DNA from: Lachnospiraceae bacterium
GTDB taxonomy: Bacteria > Bacillota > Clostridia > Lachnospirales > Lachnospiraceae
Length of the DNA stretch: 13,940 bases
Assembly (NCBI GenBank): GCA_900772675.1
Contig: CAAGRM010000221.1
Location: 1 to 13,940, forward strand
Direction of reading: 5' to 3'
Positions 1-5,018 of this stretch are shown here, one piece after another. The position numbers and the translations under genes are program-made. Position 1 is the stretch's first letter, and each line of letters opens with the position of its first letter. The notes beneath the pieces were generated by a model, which saw only the letters and a program-made list of their open reading frames with translations, searched no databases and was not told where the DNA came from.

Positions 1-1
1 A

Positions 2-102
2 AATGCACCGCATCTTCTGCGGCATTCTGCCCCGCGGGCTGACAGTGGCAGCGAGCGTGTCTGAAAAGGCTTTTCGTGAGCTGCGAGTCCCACTTTGCGG
101 GG
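2..102. other. Nested inverted-repeat element at window start
   Basis: Two consecutive foldable units are visible. The first pairs CCGCA (8-12) with TGCGG (18-22), extended by AATG (2-5) with CATT (23-26). The second is nested: CCCCGC (30-35) with GCGGGG (97-102), AGTGG (44-48) with CCACT (90-94), CAGC (49-52) with GCTG (80-83), and GAAAA (63-67) with TTTTC (71-75) around a GGC loop. No recognised RNA family fits. A reading frame entering from the left edge stays open to a TGA at 129-131, so this could alternatively be the 3' end of an unrecognised upstream gene. Its innermost hairpin is one copy of a repeat also found near 12153-12175. Compensatory changes in homologues would be needed to call it an RNA. 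Confidence 0.4.
56..77 (+). repeat. Dispersed hairpin repeat, copy A
   Basis: This 22-nt stretch starts CGTGTCTGAAAA and ends GGCTTTTCGT. It matches 12175-12153 on the minus strand over its whole length with a single extra A in the other copy. The core folds as GAAAA-GGC-TTTTC. In both copies the TGA inside the element closes a reading frame ending Arg-Val; in the other copy that frame is spoVAB. The flanks of the two copies do not obviously align. It may be a short intergenic repeat or an RNA hairpin element; function unknown. Confidence 0.55.
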
Positions 103-137
103 GAATGGAGAGAAAAAACAGAATACAGTGAAAATAT

Positions 138-190
138 AAAACACAAAAGATGAAATTCGTTCGTGACGAAAAAAGTCTTTTGTGTTTTTT
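138..190 (+). terminator. Strong intrinsic terminator with inner hairpin
   Basis: ACACAAAAGA (141-150) pairs perfectly with TCTTTTGTGT (176-185), extended by AAA (138-140) with TTT (186-188), and a T-rich tail follows. The loop contains a second hairpin, TTCGT (156-160) with ACGAA (166-170). It points rightward, so it probably ends transcription of whatever lies left of the window and insulates the spoIIA operon. Confidence 0.8.
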
Positions 191-261
191 ATTTCCAGGA
201 AACCTCGTTGAATTTTCCGGGAAATAAAAAAAGCCCTCCGGGCAGGATTCTTTCTTGTTAC

Positions 262-303
262 ACATCAAGTTGATGTACTCTTGAACAGATTCCGGGAGTA
301 CAT
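262..303 (+). promoter_or_regulatory. Overlapping palindromes upstream of spoIIAA
   Basis: ACATCAA (262-268) and TTGATGT (270-276) form a 15-bp palindrome around one central base. ATGTACTC (273-280) and GAGTACAT (296-303) form a second 8-bp inverted repeat with a 15-nt loop. The two share bases 273-276, so as RNA hairpins they exclude each other. The position, ending 10 nt before the spoIIAA Shine-Dalgarno, suits an operator or a translational control element. I searched for a sigma-H-type promoter (AGGAnnT and GAAT with proper spacing), as expected for a spoIIA operon, and found none that is convincing. Confidence 0.35.
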
Positions 304-328
304 GTGATTGAAAAGGAGGAGTTTGTGT

Positions 329-652
329 ATGAGCAAGGAGATTTTTGTGAAAGATGCGGTGATGACGATTCGTCTTCCCGAGGAGGTGGATCATTTTGAG
401 GCGGACCGGCTTCGGGAGGAGGCGGGGGAAATGTTAGAGGAGAGGAATGTGAAGGAGGTGGTATTTGACTTTCGAAAGACCGGCTTTATGGACAGTTCGG
501 GGATTGGACTGGTGATGGGGAGGTATCGGGAGATGCAGCTGGTGGGAGGAAAGGTGAGAGCGGTGCATGTGGGAGAGCGGGTACGGAGGATTCTTGTAAT
601 GTCAGGTGTGGCACGGGTGATCGAGGTAGAAGAAGAAAAAAAGTGGAAGTAG
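329..652 (+). CDS. spoIIAA: Anti-sigma-F factor antagonist SpoIIAA (STAS domain)
   Basis: 107-aa STAS-domain protein, the usual size for SpoIIAA. In this family the unphosphorylated protein binds SpoIIAB and releases sigma-F in the forespore; SpoIIAB phosphorylates it on a conserved serine and SpoIIE removes the phosphate. The signature FMDSSGIGL lies at residues 53-61, and Ser57 is the expected phosphorylated serine by alignment with the known motif. The ATG at 329 is preferred over an in-frame TTG at 308 because AAAAGGAGGA (311-320) sits 8 nt before it, whereas the TTG has no such site and would make the ribosome binding site part of the gene. It is the first gene of spoIIAA-spoIIAB-sigF, 32 bp ahead of spoIIAB. 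The C-terminus is unusually charged (VEEEKKWK). The identity is secure from motif plus operon. Confidence 0.97.
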   Translation: MSKEIFVKDAVMTIRLPEEVDHFEADRLREEAGEMLEERNVKEVVFDFRKTGFMDSSGIGLVMGRYREMQLVGGKVRAVHVGERVRRILVMSGVARVIEVEEEKKWK

Positions 653-684
653 GGATGCCGTGGAGTGGGTAGAAAGGGGAATGG

Positions 685-1158
685 ATGATGAGAGAAACGA
701 TGAAAACAGAAGAAAAAACGCGCTGGAATACCATGACACTGGAGTTTGAGAGCCGTCCCTGCAATGAGAGTTTTGCGCGGGTATCCGCTGCGGCGTTTCT
801 GGCACAGCTGAATCCGACAGTGGAGGAGGTGGCGGATGTCAAAACGGCGATTTCAGAGGCGGTCACAAATGCGATGATTCACGGGTATCAGAAAAGGACA
901 GGGAAAATCCGTATAAAATGTGTGCTGGATCTCGAGGAGAAGGAATTTCAGGTGACGGTGAAAGACACCGGAGTAGGAATTGAAAATGTGGAGAAGGCGA
1001 TGGAACCGATGTTTACGACATGTCCGGAGCTGGAGCGGTCGGGAATGGGATTTTCCTTTATGGAAGCATTTATGGACAAACTGGAAGTGAGATCGCAGCC
1101 GGGCTGGGGAACGGAAGTAGTGATGAAACGGAAAATCGGTGTGCATCCGGAGCGGTAA
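685..1158 (+). CDS. spoIIAB: Anti-sigma-F factor / serine kinase SpoIIAB
   Basis: 157-aa GHKL-fold (Bergerat ATP-binding) protein. In this family SpoIIAB holds sigma-F inactive in the predivisional and mother cell and phosphorylates SpoIIAA. The N box ISEAVTNAMIHGY spans residues 56-68 (Glu58, Asn62), the G1 motif DTGVGI is at 94-99, and the G2/lid motif around RSGMGFSFME is at 118-127. The start is uncertain by one codon: ATG at 685 and ATG at 688 are adjacent, and AAGGGG (674-679) favours 688 slightly by spacing. A further ATG at 700 is also in frame. It lies between spoIIAA and sigF, with 34 bp to sigF, consistent with one operon. Confidence 0.97.
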   Translation: MMRETMKTEEKTRWNTMTLEFESRPCNESFARVSAAAFLAQLNPTVEEVADVKTAISEAVTNAMIHGYQKRTGKIRIKCVLDLEEKEFQVTVKDTGVGIENVEKAMEPMFTTCPELERSGMGFSFMEAFMDKLEVRSQPGWGTEVVMKRKIGVHPER

Positions 1159-1192
1159 GAGGCCGGAGCGGAAGGGATAGGAGTCAGAAGGG

Positions 1193-1909
1193 ATGGAACA
1201 TACGCTTGCCCTGATCGAAAAGGCACACGAAGGGGATAAAGCGGCAAGAGATACACTGGCAGAAGAAAATATGGGGCTGGTCTGGAGCGTAGTGCGGCGT
1301 TTTGCAAACCGCGGCGTTGAAATGGAAGATCTGTGCCAGATTGGGAGCATCGGTCTGTTAAAAGCGATTGATAAATTTGATCCGTCGTTTGAAGTCTGCT
1401 TTTCAACGTATGCCGTTCCGATGATTGCGGGTGAGATCCGTCGTTTTCTGAGGTCGGAAGGCATGGTAAAGGTGAGCCGTCCGGTCCGGGAACTGGCGTG
1501 GAAGGTGTATGCTGTGCGGGAACGGCTGGAGCGGGAAAACGGGCGGGATCCGACACTGGCAGAGATTGCCGGAGAGCTCGCGTCCACGGTAGAAGAGATT
1601 GTGGAGGCGATGGAGTCCGGCGCAGAGGTGGAATCTTTGCAGAAAACTATTTATCAGGGGGAAAACCACGATATCTCCCTGATAGACCGTATTCCGGAAA
1701 AAGAAAATCACGAGGAAAAGCTGTTGAACCGGATTTTCCTCGAGGAGCTGCTGGGAAAGCTGCCTGCAAAGGAACGTCAGCTTATTTACATGCGTTATTT
1801 CCAGGAGATGACACAGGCGCAGATTGCCGGTAAAATGGGGATTTCACAGGTGCAGGTATCCCGGATGGAAAAAAAGATTCTGCAGCGGATACGGATGGAA
1901 AACAGCTGA
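1193..1909 (+). CDS. sigF: RNA polymerase sporulation sigma factor SigF
   Basis: 238-aa sigma-70 family protein of the SigF/SigG/SigB group, slightly shorter than the roughly 255-aa Bacillus SigF. Region 2 spans about residues 22-92, with the core-binding and -10-reading stretch from MEDLCQIGSIGLLKAIDKFD onward. Region 3 spans about 95-145 and region 4 about 185-235, with the helix-turn-helix AQIAGKMGISQVQVSRMEKK recognising the -35. Position after spoIIAA-spoIIAB identifies it as sigma-F, the first forespore factor, rather than SigG. ATG 1193 follows AGGAG (1179-1183) by 9 nt. In many relatives spoVAA follows directly; here the spoVA genes are over 9 kb away on the other strand. Confidence 0.96.
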   Translation: MEHTLALIEKAHEGDKAARDTLAEENMGLVWSVVRRFANRGVEMEDLCQIGSIGLLKAIDKFDPSFEVCFSTYAVPMIAGEIRRFLRSEGMVKVSRPVRELAWKVYAVRERLERENGRDPTLAEIAGELASTVEEIVEAMESGAEVESLQKTIYQGENHDISLIDRIPEKENHEEKLLNRIFLEELLGKLPAKERQLIYMRYFQEMTQAQIAGKMGISQVQVSRMEKKILQRIRMENS

Positions 1910-1922
1910 GAAAAAACAACAC

Positions 1923-1951
1923 TGGCGCAGCGGAGGCGGATGTGCTACAAT
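1923..1951 (+). promoter_or_regulatory. Putative extended -10 promoter for the XRE-cupin gene
   Basis: TACAAT (1946-1951) is preceded by TG one base upstream (TGCTACAAT), an extended -10. The -35 position (TGGCGC, 1923-1928, 17-bp spacer) is poor, which extended -10 promoters tolerate. It lies in the 119-bp gap after sigF, so the regulator could be transcribed independently of the spoIIA operon. Confidence 0.4.
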
Positions 1952-1968
1952 AAGCCACATCAAAAGGC

Positions 1969-1995
1969 GCGCCCGGGATTTCAAAGGCCGGGCGC
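1969..1995 (+). other. GC-rich hairpin between sigF and the XRE-cupin gene
   Basis: GCGCCCGG (1969-1976) pairs perfectly with CCGGGCGC (1988-1995), with an 11-nt loop. No T-run follows, so it is not a typical intrinsic terminator. It would sit in the 5' UTR of the XRE-cupin mRNA 18 nt before the Shine-Dalgarno, and could be a processing or stability element or a partial terminator for sigF. Confidence 0.4.
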
Positions 1996-2028
1996 ACAGC
2001 ATAGGAAAAGAACAAGGAGGCGGCAGAT

Positions 2029-2583
2029 ATGGATTATTTATCAACCAATGTGGCAATGAACCTGAAACGGATCCGACAGTCGAAGGGGATGAGCCTGGAT
2101 CAGGTATCTGAGCAGACCGGAGTCAGCAAAAGTATGCTTTCCCAGATTGAAAAGGGAACAGCAAACCCGTCGCTTGGCGTGCTGGGAAAGATCACGAGCG
2201 GGCTTCGAATCGAGTTTCAGGAGCTGATTGAACCGCCGCGTATTGACAGCTATCTGGTGACACCAGAGGAGCTGGTACCGACGAAGGAGCTGGAAGGACA
2301 GTATACGGTCTGGACCTGCTTTCCGTATGAGGATACGCGTATGGTGGAAATTTACCGGATTGACCTTGAGCCGGGCGGAACGTATGTAAGCGGGGGACAC
2401 GGAGAAAAGACACGAGAATACCTGGTCGTGACAGACGGGGCGATGACCGTGGAGTGCAATGGAAAAGAGCATGAGATTCGAAGAAAACAGACGTTTCGGT
2501 TTGAGACAGACCAGACACATATTTACAGGAACAAGGGAAAAGAAAAAACAAGCTGTATGTGCTTCTTTCTGGACTACCATTGA
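2029..2583 (+). CDS. XRE-family regulator with C-terminal cupin domain
   Basis: 184-aa two-domain transcription factor. An XRE helix-turn-helix occupies about residues 9-62, with the recognition region GVSKSMLSQIEKGTANPSL at 31-49. A cupin_2 barrel occupies about 105-182. His124, Glu130 and His164 stand where many cupins bind a metal, so ligand binding may be metal-assisted. The architecture and length match the PuuR-like group, whose members often control amine or amino-acid use; which effector this one senses cannot be read from sequence. AAGGAGG (2014-2020) precedes ATG 2029 by 8 nt. It lies directly upstream of an aminotransferase, permease and alcohol dehydrogenase block transcribed the same way, so control of that block is a reasonable inference. 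The 16-bp palindrome at 2926-2941 is a possible operator, unproven. Confidence 0.9.
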   Translation: MDYLSTNVAMNLKRIRQSKGMSLDQVSEQTGVSKSMLSQIEKGTANPSLGVLGKITSGLRIEFQELIEPPRIDSYLVTPEELVPTKELEGQYTVWTCFPYEDTRMVEIYRIDLEPGGTYVSGGHGEKTREYLVVTDGAMTVECNGKEHEIRRKQTFRFETDQTHIYRNKGKEKTSCMCFFLDYH

Positions 2584-2591
2584 AAAACCGA

Positions 2592-2622
2592 AAAACGCAG
2601 CTGACTGGTGCTTTCTTTTTTT
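2592..2622 (+). terminator. Weak possible terminator after the XRE-cupin gene
   Basis: A short imperfect hairpin (GCA 2597-2599 with TGC 2609-2611, flanked by A-rich and T-rich arms) is followed by TTTCTTTTTTTG. The T-run is good and the stem is poor. It is placed 10 bp after the stop codon. Confidence 0.3.
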
Positions 2623-2639
2623 GTATTAAATGTTCAATA

Positions 2640-2785
2640 TAATAAACAAAAGTATAGAAAAATAGAAATGGAAAAAATGAAAAACACAAAAAAGAATGGG
2701 AAAAGAAGAAAAAATGATTTAAAAATACAGGAAAAGTGGGAAAATAGAAAAAAATAAATCATAAAAACTTTTTTAAAGAAAGTGA
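2640..2785. other. A-rich intergenic stretch without a gene
   Basis: This is a very A-rich, purine-biased plus strand with many spaced A-tracts and no plausible reading frame. It lies immediately upstream of the strong promoter at 2786-2814. A-tracts in that place commonly act as UP elements or cause DNA curvature; that role is inferred here. Confidence 0.5.
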
Positions 2786-2814
2786 TTGACAAATAATCGG
2801 AGTAGTGCTATTGT
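2786..2814 (+). promoter_or_regulatory. Strong sigma-A promoter upstream of the aminotransferase leader
   Basis: A perfect -35 TTGACA (2786-2791), a 17-bp spacer, and -10 TATTGT (2809-2814) with an extended TG (2806-2807). Transcription would begin near 2820-2822, leaving about 190 nt of leader before the aminotransferase ATG. It is the best housekeeping promoter in the window. Confidence 0.75.
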
Positions 2815-2843
2815 ATGAATGTGCAAAATAATAAACAAAAAAC

Positions 2844-2890
2844 AAAGCAAAGACGCTTACTTACAGGTAGTCTTTGCTTTTTTGTTTTTT
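2844..2890 (+). terminator. Promoter-proximal intrinsic terminator / attenuator
   Basis: AAAGCAAAGAC (2844-2854) pairs perfectly with GTCTTTGCTTT (2870-2880), with a 15-nt loop, followed by TTTGTTTTTT. It begins only about 25 nt after the predicted transcription start and lies well upstream of the aminotransferase. It could yield a short (~70 nt) RNA or act as an attenuator. AAAGAC (2849-2854) could also pair with GTCTTT at 2983-2988, a possible antiterminator pairing that I only infer. Confidence 0.7.
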
Positions 2891-2977
2891 ACGGGCAACA
2901 AGCCCAAAGCCGTGCCTGCACGAGCTCCGGCAGCTGCCGGAATGACGCAAGAAACAGCAGAGCGTGTTTCTTGCCGT
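2891..2977 (+). promoter_or_regulatory. Structured 5' leader of the aminotransferase mRNA
   Basis: Four hairpins follow each other: GGGC/GCCC near 2893-2905, CGTGC/GCACG at 2911-2922, the perfect 16-bp palindrome 2926-2941, and GCAAGAAACA (2947-2956) with TGTTTCTTGC (2965-2974), a perfect 10-bp stem. ACGGGCAA (2891-2898) can also pair with TTGCCGT (2971-2977) with one bulged G, which would close a multibranched fold and compete with the last hairpin. I do not recognise a known riboswitch class. The palindrome could instead be a protein operator. Confidence 0.45.
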
Positions 2978-3012
2978 ACAAAGTCTTTTCAAGATTATGG
3001 GAGGATAACATT

Positions 3013-4230
3013 ATGAGATTAAAAGACACAGGATTCACCGTTCAGGACATCAAGGACAAAGTAAACAAGTACATGATCGAGACCTATGAGCGTTTTGATT
3101 TCCTTGCAGAGACTGCAGAGGGCATGTATCTGTACGATGAAAAGGGAACGCCGTATCTTGATTTTTATGCAGGAATCGCTGTCAATAACGCAGGAAGCAG
3201 AAACCCGAAGGTTGTTGCAGCTGCCAAGGATCAGCTCGATGACATCATGCATACCTTTAACTATCCATACACCATCCCACAGGCGCTGCTGGCTGAGAAG
3301 GTCTGCGAGACCATCGGAATGGACAAGATCTTCTATCAGAACTCCGGTACGGAAGCAAACGAGGCCATGATCAAAATGGCAAGAAAGTACGGTATCGAAA
3401 AATATGGACCGAACCGTTACCATATCGTAACGGCAAAGATGGGATTCCACGGAAGAACCTTCGGTGCCATGTCTGCAACCGGTCAGCCGGGCAATGGATG
3501 CCAGGTTGGATTCGGACCGATGACATATGGTTTCTCCTATGCACCGTACAATGATTTACAGGCATTTAAAGATGCATGTACCGAAAATACCATTGCCATT
3601 ATGGTTGAGCCGGTACAGGGCGAGGGCGGTGTTCATCCGGCAACAAAGGAGTTCATGCAGGGACTCCGGAAATTCTGTGATGAGAATGACATGCTGCTGC
3701 TGATCGATGAAGTGCAGACCGGCTGGTGCAGAACCGGTGCCGTGATGTCTTATATGAACTATGGCATCAAACCGGATATCGTATCTATGGCGAAGGGTCT
3801 TGGCGGCGGAATGCCGATCGGCGCCATCTGTGCAACGGCTGAAGTGGCAAAAGCCTTTACCCCGGGATCTCATGGAACAACCTTCGGCGGTCACCCGGTC
3901 AGCTGTGCGGCAGCACTCGCAGAGGTGAATGAACTGCTCGACCGTGATCTTGCCGGAAATGCAAAGAAGGTCGGTGATTATTTCTCAGAAAAACTGGCAA
4001 AACTGCCGCATGTCAAAGAAGTCAGACATCAGGGACTGCTGGTCGGTGTAGAATTTGACGATACCGTCAACGGTGTAGAAGTAAAACACGGCTGCCTTGA
4101 CCGTCATCTGCTGATCACAGCAATCGGAGCGCATATCATCCGTCTGATTCCTCCGCTGATCGTAACCGAGGAGGAATGCGATAAGGCAGTTGCCATTATC
4201 GAAGAAACCGTAAAAGCTCTGGAAAAATAG
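3013..4230 (+). CDS. Class III PLP-dependent aminotransferase
   Basis: 405-aa fold-type I aminotransferase of the acetylornithine/ornithine/4-aminobutyrate group. It moves an amino group, usually from the terminal carbon of the substrate, to a 2-oxo acid and leaves an aldehyde. Visible elements are the phosphate-binding NSGTEANEAMIK (110-121), GFHGRTFGA (144-152), EPVQGEGG (199-206), IDEVQTGWCRTG (231-242) with Asp232 for the pyridine nitrogen, and SMAKGLGGGMPIGA (258-271) with the PLP lysine Lys261. The length is nearer ArgD-like enzymes than the ~425-aa GabT, but no arginine genes adjoin. ATG 3013 follows GGGAGGA (2999-3005) by 7 nt; the frame is open a further 66 codons upstream, but that part covers the terminator and hairpins. 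The nearby dehydrogenase and permease suggest catabolism of an amino or omega-amino acid; the substrate is unknown. Confidence 0.92.
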   Translation: MRLKDTGFTVQDIKDKVNKYMIETYERFDFLAETAEGMYLYDEKGTPYLDFYAGIAVNNAGSRNPKVVAAAKDQLDDIMHTFNYPYTIPQALLAEKVCETIGMDKIFYQNSGTEANEAMIKMARKYGIEKYGPNRYHIVTAKMGFHGRTFGAMSATGQPGNGCQVGFGPMTYGFSYAPYNDLQAFKDACTENTIAIMVEPVQGEGGVHPATKEFMQGLRKFCDENDMLLLIDEVQTGWCRTGAVMSYMNYGIKPDIVSMAKGLGGGMPIGAICATAEVAKAFTPGSHGTTFGGHPVSCAAALAEVNELLDRDLAGNAKKVGDYFSEKLAKLPHVKEVRHQGLLVGVEFDDTVNGVEVKHGCLDRHLLITAIGAHIIRLIPPLIVTEEECDKAVAIIEETVKALEK

Positions 4231-4267
4231 TTACAAATCGTTACAAAAAATCTCATAGTGTGAAAAG

Positions 4268-4327
4268 AACAGGACAAGGATGTCAAAAAGAAGAGAAAAT
4301 ACCTTCTGTGCGTCCCTGTCCTGTTTT
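4268..4327 (+). terminator. Large intrinsic terminator after the aminotransferase
   Basis: AACAGGACA (4268-4276) pairs with TGTCCTGTT (4317-4325), and the stem continues inward to about 4282/4311 using two G-U pairs. The loop holds a second hairpin, AGAAG (4289-4293) with CTTCT (4303-4307). The tail TTTT is short. It probably separates the aminotransferase transcript, wholly or partly, from the downstream kinase-like/permease pair. Confidence 0.75.
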
Positions 4328-4394
4328 ACGTTTCATTCTGTGAATCGGAAATAACAGGCAGAACAGAGAAAGCAAAATGTGAGAGGAAAACGGT

Positions 4395-5015
4395 ATGGGA
4401 CATCTGGTTATTACGATTGGCTGCGAGTACGGAGCCAAGGGAAATGCCATCGGCAGGAAAATAGCGGAAGATCTCGGAATCAAATTTTATAACCGTGAGC
4501 TGGTGGATCAAATCATTGAGGAAGTAGGAATTCCGAAAGACATCATGAACCGTGTCGAAGAGGGCGGTACGATCGCCGGAAAAGGAGCCGAGGGCGATGT
4601 CCGCGGATCTTTCTCCAAATATGCGGATCTGACGGATCGTGCGATTCATGTTCAGAAACAGATTATTCGAAAACTGGCGGAAAAAGAGGCGTGTGTGATC
4701 ATCGGCCGTTCCGCAGACTATATTTTAAAGGACAGCAAGGACATCAAGCTTCTTCGTGCTTTTATCTATGCGCCGGATGAGATCCGGATCCGGAATATCA
4801 TGAAGAGTCACAATCTTTCCGAAAGTGATGCAAAGATTCTCCTGCTGGAGAAAGACAAGCGGTACCATAAACGTCATCTGGCACTGACCGGAAGCAACCG
4901 TGGCGACCGGCACAACCGTGATATCCTGATCAACAGCGCATTTCTTGGTGTGGAGGGCACAGCGGAGTATCTGGAGGAACTGATTCAGAAAAAATACGGA
5001 AGCGGGGAGGAATAA
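4395..5015 (+). CDS. Cytidylate kinase-like family protein
   Basis: 206-aa P-loop protein resembling the cytidylate-kinase-like (Cytidylate_kin2) family. The N-terminal ITIGCEYGAKGNAIGRKIAE (6-25) corresponds to the modified nucleotide-binding loop of that family (typically a SREYGSGG-type sequence) rather than a classical GxxGxGKS. A conserved FYNRELVDQI follows at 31-40, CVIIGRSADYIL at 100-111, and a basic DKRYHKRH stretch at 154-161. True CMP kinase activity is doubtful; family members are mostly uncharacterised and frequently sit beside unrelated genes. The stop is 3 bp before the permease ATG, so the two are translationally coupled, hinting at a shared role. AGAGG (4382-4386) lies 8 nt before ATG 4395. 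Confidence 0.82.
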   Translation: MGHLVITIGCEYGAKGNAIGRKIAEDLGIKFYNRELVDQIIEEVGIPKDIMNRVEEGGTIAGKGAEGDVRGSFSKYADLTDRAIHVQKQIIRKLAEKEACVIIGRSADYILKDSKDIKLLRAFIYAPDEIRIRNIMKSHNLSESDAKILLLEKDKRYHKRHLALTGSNRGDRHNRDILINSAFLGVEGTAEYLEELIQKKYGSGEE

Positions 5016-5018
5016 GCC

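Noticed and set aside
853-1587. Minus-strand frames opposite spoIIAB and sigF
   Set aside because: They are shadows of highly conserved sporulation genes with no motifs of their own.
1969-1995. Hairpin after sigF as an intrinsic terminator
   Set aside because: There is no T-run after the stem, so I list it only as a hairpin.
2815-3012. N-terminal extension of the aminotransferase by 66 residues
   Set aside because: The extension covers the promoter-proximal terminator and hairpins, is unlike class III aminotransferases, and a good Shine-Dalgarno sits right before ATG 3013.
2819-3016. A 65-codon frame through the leader ending in ATGA overlap with the aminotransferase start, possible leader peptide
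   Set aside because: Its first codon falls at or before the predicted transcription start, it has no ribosome binding site, and it runs through the terminator hairpin. The ATGA overlap is suggestive but not enough.
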